Below are positions 36,101 to 45,250 of a stretch of DNA of 64,000 nt, piece by piece. Both the position numbers and the translations under genes were made by a program. A model generated the notes under the pieces. It was not told the DNA's origin, made no database searches, and was given only the letters and a program-made list of their open reading frames with translations. Positions within the stretch are counted from its first letter, which is position 1, and each line of letters begins with the position of its first letter. Source of the DNA: Gillisella vitis (GTDB taxonomy: Bacteria > Pseudomonadota > Alphaproteobacteria > Rhizobiales > Rhizobiaceae); the NCBI GenBank assembly GCA_009744235.1, contig WPHV01000007.1, forward strand, positions 310,001-374,000, written 5' to 3'.

Positions 36101-36921
36101 ACGCCCGCGCCCCTCTCTGGATTCCGATTCTTGTCGGCCTTCTGGCCATCCTCTGGATCGTGCCCGTGGTTGGGCTGGTTTTGACCTCCATCCGGCCTGC
36201 TGGCGATATTGCCGTTGGTGGCTGGTGGTCACTGCACACCCTGCGCTTCACGCTGGATGCCTGGCAAACGGTCTGGACAAAATATCCGCTGGCCCCCGCC
36301 TTTTTGTCATCCCTGAAACTGACCGGGCTTGCGACGCTGCTGACGGTTCTTCTGGCGCCCGCTGCGGCTTATGCCTTTCAGTTTCTGAAATTCCCTGGAC
36401 GGCGCATTCTGCTGCTCATCATCGTCAATTCGTTCGTATTGCCGCAGCAGGTGGTGATCATTCCGCTGTTCACGCTGTGGCGTGATCTGCACATGATCGA
36501 CAATGTCTGGGCCGTGCTTATTCCCTTTGTCGGGCTGTCTTTCGCCTGGTCGATCTTTCTGGTGCAGAGCTTTCTGGCGGAATTTCCACGCGAATTGATC
36601 GAGGCCTCGAAAATTGATGGCTGTACGCCGATCCGAACCTTTCTTCATGTCGTTCTGCCCAATTCCCTCACGCCGATGGCAACCGTTGGCATCCTGCAAT
36701 TCCTGTGGTGCTGGAATTCCATGCTGCTGCCCATGCTGTATTTGCGCTCCGATGTGCCGCTGACGGTGCTTCTGGCCCGCATTGCAGGCTCATTCGAGCC
36801 CAACCTCGATCAACAATCGGTGGCGGCCATCGTCACCATGGCGGTGCCTCTGGTGGTCTTCATCGTGTTTCAGCGCTTCTTTGCGGCAGACGCCCGCAAT
36901 CGCTCGGGAGGCAAGGAATGA
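36097..36921 (+). CDS. ABC sugar permease, MalG type
   Basis: A 274-residue permease with six membrane helices (VGLLAILWIVPVVGLVLTSI at the start) and the EAA loop ELIEASKIDGCTPIRTFLHV. Translationally coupled to the MalF-type gene through ATGA. The C-terminal VAAIVTMAVPLVVFIVFQRF is the usual last helix. Confidence 0.9.
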   Translation: MNARAPLWIPILVGLLAILWIVPVVGLVLTSIRPAGDIAVGGWWSLHTLRFTLDAWQTVWTKYPLAPAFLSSLKLTGLATLLTVLLAPAAAYAFQFLKFPGRRILLLIIVNSFVLPQQVVIIPLFTLWRDLHMIDNVWAVLIPFVGLSFAWSIFLVQSFLAEFPRELIEASKIDGCTPIRTFLHVVLPNSLTPMATVGILQFLWCWNSMLLPMLYLRSDVPLTVLLARIAGSFEPNLDQQSVAAIVTMAVPLVVFIVFQRFFAADARNRSGGKE

Positions 36922-36981
36922 TCGCGTCATCCACAGTGTTCATACCCCGACCAAAACCCGGCCATCGGGAGGAGAAATCAT

Positions 36982-38064
36982 ATGGCAACCGTTGAACTTA
37001 AAGGGGTCGGCAAGCGCTACGGTGCCTTGAAGGTCATCGATGACATTGATCTTGACCTTGAAAATGGCTCCCTGACTGTCTTCGTGGGTCCATCCGGCTG
37101 TGGCAAGTCCACCTTGCTGCGGATGATTGCCGGGCTTGAGCCGATCACCACAGGCGACATTCTTATCGATGGTCAACGCATCAACGATGCCACGCCCACC
37201 GAGCGCGGTGTGGCCATGGTGTTTCAGAATTACGCCCTCTATCCGCATATGACGGTGCGCAACAATATCGGCTTTCCGCTGCGCATGGCGGGCATGAAAA
37301 GCGTCGACATCGGACGGCGGGTGGAACAGGCGGCAAACCGGCTGCACATCACACCCCTTTTGGAGCGCAAGCCTGCCGCCTTATCTGGTGGCCAGCGCCA
37401 GCGGGTTGCCATTGGGCGGGCCATCGTGCGCGATCCCAATGTATTTCTGTTCGACGAGCCGCTGTCTAACCTTGATGCCGAATTGCGGGTGAAAATGCGG
37501 CTGGAAATTGCCGAACTGCACCGGTCTCTGGCGTCAACCATGATCTATGTGACCCATGATCAGGTGGAGGCTATGACCTTGGCCGACCGGATCGTGGTGT
37601 TGCGGGCGGGCAATGTCGAGCAGATCGGCACGCCGATCAGCCTTTATGACGACCCAGACAACATGTTCGTGGCCGGTTTCATCGGCTCACCGCGCATGAA
37701 TTTTCTGGCCGGTCATGTGGTGGCGCGCAGTCCATCGGGCGTCCGCGTCAAGCTCAGCGAGTTTGATAACGTGGAATTCGAACTTGCACTGGGTGCCGAT
37801 CTTGCCTCCGGTGCAAAGATTTCCATTGGCGTGCGGCCTGAGCATTTTTCTTCTGACGGATCAGCTCGGTTCGACCTGCGGGTGGACATGGTGGAGAGCC
37901 TTGGCGGCGTCTCCTATGGCTACAGCAATATGCGCGGCGAAGATGCACTGACCGTTGACCTGAAGGGCGACCGGTCCGTGCGGGCCGGCGATACCATCCA
38001 CACCGGGTTTCACCCGTCCAAGGCCTTGCTGTTTGATCCGGCCAGCGGTGCGCGCCTTCGGTGA
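36982..38064 (+). CDS. ABC sugar transporter ATPase, MalK/UgpC type
   Basis: A 360-residue ATPase. Walker A is GPSGCGKST, the Q loop VFQNYALYPHMTV, the signature LSGGQRQRVAIGRAI, and Walker B VFLFDEPLSNLDAELR, followed by a C-terminal MOP/TOBE regulatory domain (PRMNFLAGHVV, ISIGVRPEHF). It lies 60 bases after the MalG gene and energises the importer. Confidence 0.92.
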   Translation: MATVELKGVGKRYGALKVIDDIDLDLENGSLTVFVGPSGCGKSTLLRMIAGLEPITTGDILIDGQRINDATPTERGVAMVFQNYALYPHMTVRNNIGFPLRMAGMKSVDIGRRVEQAANRLHITPLLERKPAALSGGQRQRVAIGRAIVRDPNVFLFDEPLSNLDAELRVKMRLEIAELHRSLASTMIYVTHDQVEAMTLADRIVVLRAGNVEQIGTPISLYDDPDNMFVAGFIGSPRMNFLAGHVVARSPSGVRVKLSEFDNVEFELALGADLASGAKISIGVRPEHFSSDGSARFDLRVDMVESLGGVSYGYSNMRGEDALTVDLKGDRSVRAGDTIHTGFHPSKALLFDPASGARLR

Positions 38065-38102
38065 CACGTCATTCAGCTGATATTTCAAAAGGATTTCTAT
38101 TC

Positions 38103-40328
38103 ATGAGCGATAATGAACTCTGGTACGACCATGCCGCATCTGTCTGGACCGAGGCCCTTCCCGTTGGCAATGGTCGGCTGGGGGCCATGGTGTTCGGAGA
38201 TGCCTGGAATGAACGCCTTCAGATCAATGAGAGCACATTCTGGAGCGGTGGCCCTTACCAACCGATCAATCCCGATGCCCACGCTGCCTTGCCCGAGGTG
38301 CGCAATCTGATCCTTGCGGGACGCTATCAGGAGGCAGACCGCAAGGCCTATGAAGGGGCCATGGCCAAGCCGGATCGGCAGACCTCCTATCAGCCGATTG
38401 GCGATGTCTGGCTTGATCTACACCATGATATGACCGTCACCAATTATCGCCGCTCGCTTGATCTCGAAACGGCTGTTGCTGTCACGCAATATGATTGCCA
38501 CGGCGTGCATTTTCGCCGTGATGTCTTTGCCAGCGCCATTCATGACGTGATCGTTTGTCGCATTGCCGTGGATCAGCCGGGTGCCTTGTCGATGACGGTG
38601 ATGCTCAGCAGTCCGCAAAACGGTGACCCGATTGATATCGCCGATGCCACCCTTGGCTATGACGGGCGCAATCGTCGGCAGAACGGCATTGACGGGGCTT
38701 TGCGCTTTGCCTTCCGGGTGCGGGTGCTGTCCGAAGGTGGCTTTGTCGATATTGGCGAAGAAACCATTCGGGTGCGTGAAGCATCCAGCGTCGTGTTGCT
38801 GATCGATGCAGGCACCAGCTTTCAAAACTACAAGACTATTGATGGTGATCCGCAGGCGCAGATCAAAGCACGTCTGGATGCGGCGGCTATGCTGCCCTAT
38901 GAGGCGCTGCTGGAAGCCCATGTCACAGAGCATCGTCGCCTGTTTGACCGGATGCAGATCACCCTTGGTGACAAGTCCGTGCCAACGATCCCGACCGACG
39001 AGCGCATTGCTGCCTATGCCGAAGGCAATGATCCCTCGCTGGCCGCGCTCTATCTGCAATATGGCCGCTACCTTGCCATTTCCTGTTCCAGACCCGGCAC
39101 GCAGGCGGCCAATCTCCAGGGCATTTGGAATGAAGACATTCTTCCAGCCTGGGGCAGCAAATACACCGTCAACATCAATCTGGAGATGAATTACTGGCTG
39201 GCCGATGTTGCCAATCTCTCCGAGACCTTCCTGCCGCTGGTGGAACTGGTGGAGGGTGTGGCCGAAACCGGCCGCGAGATGGCCAAGGCCCATTACGGCG
39301 CGCGCGGCTGGGTTCTGCACCACAACACCGATATCTGGCGTGCCACTGGCCCGATTGATGGACCCCATTGGGGTCTTTGGCCGATGGGCGGCGCCTGGCT
39401 CTGTGCCCAGCTTTATGATCACTATCGCTTCAATCCGGATCGCGCCGTGCTGGAACGGATCTATCCTTTGCTCAAAGGAGCGGTGGAATTTGCGCTGGAT
39501 ACGCTGGTTGCCCTGCCTGATAGCAATTACCTCGGCACTTGCCCATCACTGTCTCCGGAAAACTCGCATCCCTTCGGCTCGTCACTTTGCGCCGCACCGG
39601 CCATGGACAACCAGATTCTTCGCGATCTGCTTAAGGCCTTCGCGGATGCCAGCACCACCCTTGGCCGGGACGGCGAGCTTCGCACAGAGGCGGTCGCCGC
39701 CCGCGCCCGCCTGCCGGAAGACCGTATCGGCAAAGGCGGTCAGTTGCAGGAGTGGATGGACGACTGGGATCTGGACGCGCCAGAGCAGCAGCATCGCCAT
39801 GTCTCGCATCTCTATGGGCTTTATCCGAGCCTGCAAATCGACCCATTGGACACGCCGGATCTGGCCAAGGCCGCACAGATTGTTCTGGAGCGACGCGGCG
39901 ATGATGCAACGGGCTGGGGCATTGGCTGGCGGCTGAACCTTTGGGCCAGACTGGCCGATGGCAATCGGGCTGCACAGGTTCTGACCAAGCTTTTGACCCC
40001 TGAACGCACCTATCCGAACCTGATGGATGCCCATCCTCCTTTCCAGATCGACGGGAATTTTGGGGGAGCGGCCGGGATTGTCGAAATGCTGGTGCAATCG
40101 CGCCCCGGCGAGCTTCGCCTCCTGCCCGCCTTGCCGGAACAATGGTCAAACGGCAGTCTGAAGGGGGTGCGCATCCGTGGCGGTCACACGGTTGATCTCA
40201 GCTGGCAGGGGGGAACACTGTCTTCACTCCGCATCACGGCTGGCCACTCCGGGCCACTCACCATCCGCCAACCTGCTGATGTCTTTGAGCTTCAGCTCAA
40301 GCAAGGCGAGGTTTGGGAAAATCGATAG
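38103..40328 (+). CDS. GH95 alpha-L-fucosidase/galactosidase, cytoplasmic
   Basis: A 741-residue family 95 glycoside hydrolase. ATG 38103 has an AAAGGA ribosome site and begins the conserved domain (LWYDHAASVWTEALPVGNGR, LGAMVFG, LQINESTFWSGGPY). Further landmarks are NLQGIWNEDILPAWGSKYT, VNINLEMNYW, HHNTDIWRATGP, and the C-terminal PPFQIDGNFGGAAGIVEMLVQ with the catalytic-site Asn/Asp cluster. No signal peptide, so hydrolysis follows uptake. GH95 enzymes release alpha-1,2-L-fucose (some prefer L-galactose), as found in xyloglucan side chains. The gene follows the ATPase by 38 bases. Confidence 0.9.
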   Translation: MSDNELWYDHAASVWTEALPVGNGRLGAMVFGDAWNERLQINESTFWSGGPYQPINPDAHAALPEVRNLILAGRYQEADRKAYEGAMAKPDRQTSYQPIGDVWLDLHHDMTVTNYRRSLDLETAVAVTQYDCHGVHFRRDVFASAIHDVIVCRIAVDQPGALSMTVMLSSPQNGDPIDIADATLGYDGRNRRQNGIDGALRFAFRVRVLSEGGFVDIGEETIRVREASSVVLLIDAGTSFQNYKTIDGDPQAQIKARLDAAAMLPYEALLEAHVTEHRRLFDRMQITLGDKSVPTIPTDERIAAYAEGNDPSLAALYLQYGRYLAISCSRPGTQAANLQGIWNEDILPAWGSKYTVNINLEMNYWLADVANLSETFLPLVELVEGVAETGREMAKAHYGARGWVLHHNTDIWRATGPIDGPHWGLWPMGGAWLCAQLYDHYRFNPDRAVLERIYPLLKGAVEFALDTLVALPDSNYLGTCPSLSPENSHPFGSSLCAAPAMDNQILRDLLKAFADASTTLGRDGELRTEAVAARARLPEDRIGKGGQLQEWMDDWDLDAPEQQHRHVSHLYGLYPSLQIDPLDTPDLAKAAQIVLERRGDDATGWGIGWRLNLWARLADGNRAAQVLTKLLTPERTYPNLMDAHPPFQIDGNFGGAAGIVEMLVQSRPGELRLLPALPEQWSNGSLKGVRIRGGHTVDLSWQGGTLSSLRITAGHSGPLTIRQPADVFELQLKQGEVWENR

Positions 40329-40403
40329 CAGATATTTCAACATGCATTTTCTGTTGTTCTAACAGAATTTTCGCGGCTTTCGCGCCGGAGAAAAGGAGCC
40401 ATC

Positions 40404-42476
40404 ATGTCGCAGAATTCATTGCGTCCATTGCGGTATCGTCAAATTCATCTCGATTTTCACACGTCCGAGCATATTGCGGGCATTGGCAGCCAGTTTGACG
40501 CCGAAGAGTTCGTTGCAACACTGAAACAGTCGCATGTGAATTCCATCACGCTGTTTGCCAAATGTCACCATGGCTGGTCCTATTATCCGACCAAGGTTGG
40601 CGCGCCGCATCCCAATCTGTCTCGCCCCGATCTTCTGGGAGAGATGATTGCCGCCTGCAATGCCGCTGACATTGAAACGCCGATCTATCTCTCGGTGCAG
40701 TGGGATGAGCGGACCGCCCGCCTGCATCCTGAATGGCGGGTGATGAAGGCCAATAACGATCTTGACCATGCCGATGACCATGATCGTTCGGCCCAGAACC
40801 AGTTAAGTGCCGCCTGGCACACCCTGTGCCTCAACCACGACGAGTTTCGCGCCCACTTGATCACTGAGGCGCGGGAGGTGTTGACGCTTTACCCAACCGC
40901 CGGGCTGTTCTTCGACATTATCCAGACACCGGATTGTGTCTGCAATGCCTGCCTTGCCCGTATGGCACGCCTCAATCTCGACCCGTTGAACAAGGCAGAT
41001 CGGCTGGCCAATGACGAGGCCGTCAACGCGCAGTTCCGCGAGGAGATGAGTACCGTTCTGCGGCGCGAATTTCCGCAAGCTCGGATCTTTTACAACAGCG
41101 GCCATGTCAACAAATATGGCAAGGACCGTTACGCGTCCTACACCCATCTTGAGCTGGAAAGCCTGCCCACGGGCGGCTGGGGCTATAATCACTTTCCCTC
41201 CAGCGCCCGCTATGCGGCGCGGCTTGGCCTGGATTTTGTCAGTCACACCGGCAAATTCCACACCAGTTGGGGCGAGTTTGGTGGCTTTAAACATCCCGAT
41301 GCGCTGGACTACGAATGTGCGATGATGGTGGCACTTGGCTCCAAATGCCTGGTTGGCGATCAGCTCCATCCCAATGGCCGGATCAATGCCGATACCTATC
41401 GCAGCATAGCCCCGGCATTTCGCCGGATTGCCGCTCTTGAACCCTTTTTGGAGGCGGCGGAACAGGTTTCTGACATCGCCATTCTCGCCACCGAATATTT
41501 CCATCGGGACGGTGTGGAGCGTGTGCGCGATAGCGATGACGGCGTGGTGCAGATGTTGTTGGAATTGCACAGATGTTTCGACGTCATCGACCCGGAGATG
41601 GATTTTTCACGCCATCGCCTGATTATCTTACCCGATGCGATCCCGGTAGATGCTGCCTTAAAGGCAAAATTCGACGCCTATCTCGCCGACGGTGGCGCGG
41701 TCCTCATTTCCGGCCAGTCTGGCCGTATACCGGACAGCGGCGGCTTTGCTTTTGAGACCGGGCTGGCATTGACCGGCGAAAACATCGCGTTCGAGCCATC
41801 CTATGCACAGATCACTGAAGAGTTGAGCGATGCACGCCTGCCAGCGAGTCCCTTCGTGGTCTATGCCGGGGCGGAGAAATTGCAAGCGGCTGGCGCCACT
41901 GTTCTGGCAAGCATAAGGCCACCCTATTTCAATCGCGCCTTCAACCATTTCTGCTCGCATCAGCATACGCCAGATGATCCTGAAGCTGAGGCTATTGGCG
42001 TGGCCTGCGCAATCCATGGCAAGGTGGGTACCATCGCCTATCCGGTCTTTGCAATTTACCGCGCCATGGGGCAGCCCCTCTACAAATATCTGGTTGATGC
42101 GCTGATCGAACGGCTGATGCCGGGGCGGGCGCTTGAAACCACTTTGCCATCCGCAGGCCGTGCGACGCTGACGGTGCAGGCCCATGAAAATCGCAGCATC
42201 GTTCACCTCCTCTGCGGTTTTCCGCAGATCCGGGGTCAATCGGTGCGGATCAATTGGCAGCCGACAGCAAGGCCGATGGAAATGATCGAGGATATTCCCT
42301 CCATCGGCCCGGTATCCTTCACGGTCCGGCTGCCTGGAACGCCATCATCCGTCTACGATGCGATTTCGGGCGAGACATTTGCTTGGAAAAAACAAGCAGA
42401 TGGCGCAATCACGGTTGATCTGCCAGGTATTTCCATTCACCGTGCGATTGTTATCGACGGAATGGCACCCGGATGA
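40404..42476 (+). CDS. Large glycosidase, probable GH151-type alpha-L-fucosidase
   Basis: A 690-residue cytoplasmic protein. The N-terminal 370 residues form a TIM-barrel glycosidase of the 'hypothetical glycosyl hydrolase 6' kind (QIHLDFHTSEHIAGIGSQFD, HVNSITLFAKCHHGWSYYPT, AGLFFDIIQTPDCVCNAC, SHTGKFHTSWGEFGGFK). Residues about 380-590 resemble a beta-galactosidase trimerisation domain (HRLIILPDAIPVDAAL, GGAVLISGQSG, YPVFAIYRAMG), then a beta-sandwich tail. This layout fits GH151, some of whose members are alpha-L-fucosidases, and the neighbouring GH95 gene and fucose operon agree. The exact family needs a profile search. It has a GGAG ribosome site. Confidence 0.72.
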   Translation: MSQNSLRPLRYRQIHLDFHTSEHIAGIGSQFDAEEFVATLKQSHVNSITLFAKCHHGWSYYPTKVGAPHPNLSRPDLLGEMIAACNAADIETPIYLSVQWDERTARLHPEWRVMKANNDLDHADDHDRSAQNQLSAAWHTLCLNHDEFRAHLITEAREVLTLYPTAGLFFDIIQTPDCVCNACLARMARLNLDPLNKADRLANDEAVNAQFREEMSTVLRREFPQARIFYNSGHVNKYGKDRYASYTHLELESLPTGGWGYNHFPSSARYAARLGLDFVSHTGKFHTSWGEFGGFKHPDALDYECAMMVALGSKCLVGDQLHPNGRINADTYRSIAPAFRRIAALEPFLEAAEQVSDIAILATEYFHRDGVERVRDSDDGVVQMLLELHRCFDVIDPEMDFSRHRLIILPDAIPVDAALKAKFDAYLADGGAVLISGQSGRIPDSGGFAFETGLALTGENIAFEPSYAQITEELSDARLPASPFVVYAGAEKLQAAGATVLASIRPPYFNRAFNHFCSHQHTPDDPEAEAIGVACAIHGKVGTIAYPVFAIYRAMGQPLYKYLVDALIERLMPGRALETTLPSAGRATLTVQAHENRSIVHLLCGFPQIRGQSVRINWQPTARPMEMIEDIPSIGPVSFTVRLPGTPSSVYDAISGETFAWKKQADGAITVDLPGISIHRAIVIDGMAPG

Positions 42477-42535
42477 TGTGAGGCCATGGGTTGGTTGTCC
42501 TTGCTGAAGCTACCAATGGACCTGGGAGAGGACCT

Positions 42536-43567
42536 GTGGAAATAACCGGCAAGCGAAAACAGGCCACCATCCACGATGTGGCCGAGGCGGCAGGCGTCGC
42601 CATCGGCACAGTGTCCCGCTATCTCAATGGGCAAACGGTGCGCAATGGCAACCGCGCCGAAATTGAGCGGGCCATCGAGGCCCTGTCTTTTCAGCGTAGC
42701 GCTGCCGCACGGGCGATGAAAAGCGACAAGACCGATGTGATTGGCTTTTTGACACCGGAGCTGGACGAATTTCATGCCCAACTCCTCAATCATCTGGCCC
42801 GATTGTTTCGCCAGAGTGGCAGGACGCTGCTGACCTATTGCCATGATGGTGACATCAGGCTGCTGAGTGAATCCCTCTCCTATTTCGCCGGGCAGAACGT
42901 CGATGCGCTCATTCTTGCGGGACATGGAGACATTCCCAATGAAGTCGAGAGATTTGTGGAACGCGGTATTCCCGTCACCGTCTACAACAATGATATCATG
43001 GGGTTGCGCGTTGACCGCGTGTTCGTTGAAAATGCCAAGGCATCCTACCGTGCTGTCCGCCATCTGATCGATCTCGGTCATATACGTATCGCCACCGCCT
43101 TTGGCACATTGGATACGTCCTCGGGATTGCAGCGCCTCAATGGCTATCAGCAGGCCCTGGAAGAGGGCAGGATTGCTTTCAACCCTTCCTACCTGCATTC
43201 CGGCGACTGGACCGAAGAAGGCGGATATTCTGCCATTCAGAAATTCATGGCGCTGGCTGAGCCGCCAACAGCGGTCTTTTCCGCAAATTATAAGATGACC
43301 TACGGCATTCTGGAATGGGTTCGGGAGCACCGGGCAAGGGTGCCGGAAGATATCGCCATCGTCAGTTTCGACGATGTGGAATTGTTTCGCCTCTATGATG
43401 ACGGCGTGACAGCCATCGCTCAACCTATTGAAAAAATAGCGCAATCGATCAGCGCTTATGTTTTGTCGCGGTTAACGCAAGACAATGTTCCGGACATACG
43501 CACGCGCACTCTCGACTGCAATTTGATATTGCGCGGATCAAGCCACTTTCGCCGATCATCCCGATGA
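42536..43567 (+). CDS. LacI-family repressor of the fucoside operon
   Basis: A 343-residue LacI regulator with the helix-turn-helix TIHDVAEAAGVAIGTVSRYL at residues 9-28 and a periplasmic-binding-like core (DVIGFLTPELDEFHAQLLNH, DALILAGHGD, IAIVSFDDVELFRLYDDGVT). I choose GTG 42536 because GGGAGAGG lies 5-6 bases upstream and the next conserved residues follow directly; an ATG at 42491 would add 15 unconserved residues. Last gene of the fucoside operon. The N-terminus is Lys/Arg-rich (TGKRKQ). Probable operator: the palindrome at 33846. Confidence 0.9.
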   Translation: MEITGKRKQATIHDVAEAAGVAIGTVSRYLNGQTVRNGNRAEIERAIEALSFQRSAAARAMKSDKTDVIGFLTPELDEFHAQLLNHLARLFRQSGRTLLTYCHDGDIRLLSESLSYFAGQNVDALILAGHGDIPNEVERFVERGIPVTVYNNDIMGLRVDRVFVENAKASYRAVRHLIDLGHIRIATAFGTLDTSSGLQRLNGYQQALEEGRIAFNPSYLHSGDWTEEGGYSAIQKFMALAEPPTAVFSANYKMTYGILEWVREHRARVPEDIAIVSFDDVELFRLYDDGVTAIAQPIEKIAQSISAYVLSRLTQDNVPDIRTRTLDCNLILRGSSHFRRSSR

Positions 43568-44359
43568 TGTGTCTGTCTTAAAAACAGGGATACAGGTGAT
43601 TTGGGCTGTGCGATCAACGGGCACCTTGCCATTCGCGTTGATATGTATGGATTTGATCTCAACGCCTTCAGTGGATTTTGCGAAATCTCGTGACAAGGCG
43701 CATCGGTTTCCAGCTTAGATTATAGCGCGTTTGGTGGCGCGTTCAGCCCAACGGTCATTCTTCGCTAAGCGCAAAAATTAGAAAATAAAACCTTTAAAAT
43801 CTATGGAAATTATAGATAAATAACCGCGCTGAACAAGTATGGAATTGAAAAGGGGGCGTCGGCAGTCAAAAATATAGGAAAATGAAAATATATTTTGTTT
43901 TCCACGCGCTTCGTATGCTGTGTTTCTAATTAACCCCAATAAGTGTCGGTTCTGATCTTAAATAAAGACCGGTTTCTTTCTGGGTGCGAAACAGGCTTTT
44001 GATTGATGTGCGGATGTATCTATTGCGGTTCTATTGAGTGGTGAAAATCGGATCAACGCGGTTGTTCGGTTTGCATCATGTCGGTTTGTGCCGCTCGCAG
44101 ACAGCAGAAGGAGACGTCTGTCATTTCGCCAAGTGTACATCCTGCACGGGTGCGTTCTGAAGGGACTTTATCAAACCGGCCAAATGCCGCCCCCATAAGA
44201 TCTGGAGACATCGGACGGCACGGAAACGTTTGCTGTGCGCCAGAGTTTGTCAGGGAAAAGTGGAACCCGGTTTTCCCGAAAAGACAGACTCTAAGACCAG
44301 ACAAGCACAGTAAATCGCTCTTTGGGCGCAGCGATCTGGAGATGAGGAGGGCTTACAAC
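43568..44359. other. AT-rich intergenic region before the liv-type operon
   Basis: About 790 bases with no convincing gene. Bases 43750-43960 are markedly AT-rich (for example AAAATTAGAAAATAAAACC) and probably hold the promoter of the following ABC operon. The copy of the dispersed repeat at 44244-44289 lies in its leader. Confidence 0.5.
44244..44289. repeat. Dispersed palindromic intergenic repeat, copy 3
   Basis: AGTTTGTCAGGGAAAAGTGG then AACCCGGTTTTCCCGAAAAGACAGAC; the same family as 7097-7141 and, in reverse orientation, 21373-21417. It lies about 70 bases upstream of the livG-like start. Confidence 0.65.
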
Positions 44360-45250
44360 ATGACGATTGCTATGCAGGCGGCCCGATCTGGTGCCATTTT
44401 CTTGGCTGATCTGAGCGCGTCGGTGGATGATGTGGCTGCGGTCAACAGTGCAAAGGCTTCCTCAAATGCCTTGGCTCTCTCTGGGGTCACTCTGTCTTTT
44501 GGAGGCGTTATAGCGCTCAGCGACATTGATCTTAAGGTGAGCAAAGGTGAAATCCGCGCAATTATCGGCCCGAACGGTGCTGGTAAGAGCTCCATCATCA
44601 ACGTGATCAGCGGTCTCTATCAGCCGGATCACGGCCGCGTTTCCATCGGCGAACTCCATTTCAGCCGCGTGCCGACCCAGAGGCTGGCGCAGCTTGGTAT
44701 TGCCCGAACCTTTCAAAACCTCGCCCTGTTCAAGGGCTTGAGTGTTCTGGACAATGTCATGGCGGGCCGCGTTTACCGCAATAGATCCAGTTTTGTGGAG
44801 CAGATCATCGGCTATGGCAGGGCTGCCCGTGAGCATAAGGATGCCCGCGACAGATCGGTGGCAATTCTCGATTTTCTGCATCTCACCGACCTCAGGGATC
44901 GCCTTGCGGGTACCTTGCCTTACGGTCTGCAAAAGCGGGTGGAGCTTGCCCGTGCCCTGGTCGCAGAACCCGACATCTTGCTGCTGGACGAACCAATGGC
45001 AGGCATGACAGCCACCGAAAAGAACGAAATGGCGCATTATGTGCGCGCCGCACGGGATGAATTTGGCACCACTGTGGTGTTGATCGAACACGATATTGGC
45101 GTCGTTATGGGCCTTTCCGACCATGTTGCGGTGCTGGATTACGGGCGGAAAATTGCCGATGGCACACCAGCGGAAATTTCCGCCGACCAGAAAGTCATTG
45201 ATGCCTATCTCGGTGTTGCACCAGAGAATGAAGACGGAGATGGCATTTGA
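44360..45250 (+). CDS. livG: Branched-chain-amino-acid-type ABC transporter ATPase, LivG
   Basis: A 296-residue ATPase. ATG 44360 has GAGGAGG 10 bases upstream; the longer frame from 44078 is mostly leader and includes the repeat element. Walker A GPNGAGKSS, the LivG-specific ARTFQNLALFKGLSVLDNVM, a signature degenerated to LPYGLQKRVELARAL, Walker B ILLLDEPMAGM and VLIEHDIGVVMGLSD are visible. The first 35 residues before the ABC domain are unusual. Its stop overlaps the livH start. Confidence 0.88.
   Translation: MTIAMQAARSGAIFLADLSASVDDVAAVNSAKASSNALALSGVTLSFGGVIALSDIDLKVSKGEIRAIIGPNGAGKSSIINVISGLYQPDHGRVSIGELHFSRVPTQRLAQLGIARTFQNLALFKGLSVLDNVMAGRVYRNRSSFVEQIIGYGRAAREHKDARDRSVAILDFLHLTDLRDRLAGTLPYGLQKRVELARALVAEPDILLLDEPMAGMTATEKNEMAHYVRAARDEFGTTVVLIEHDIGVVMGLSDHVAVLDYGRKIADGTPAEISADQKVIDAYLGVAPENEDGDGI

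Noticed and set aside
44078..44359. N-terminal extension of the livG frame by 94 codons
   Set aside because: It contains the dispersed repeat and no homology; a GAGGAGG site marks ATG 44360 as the start.
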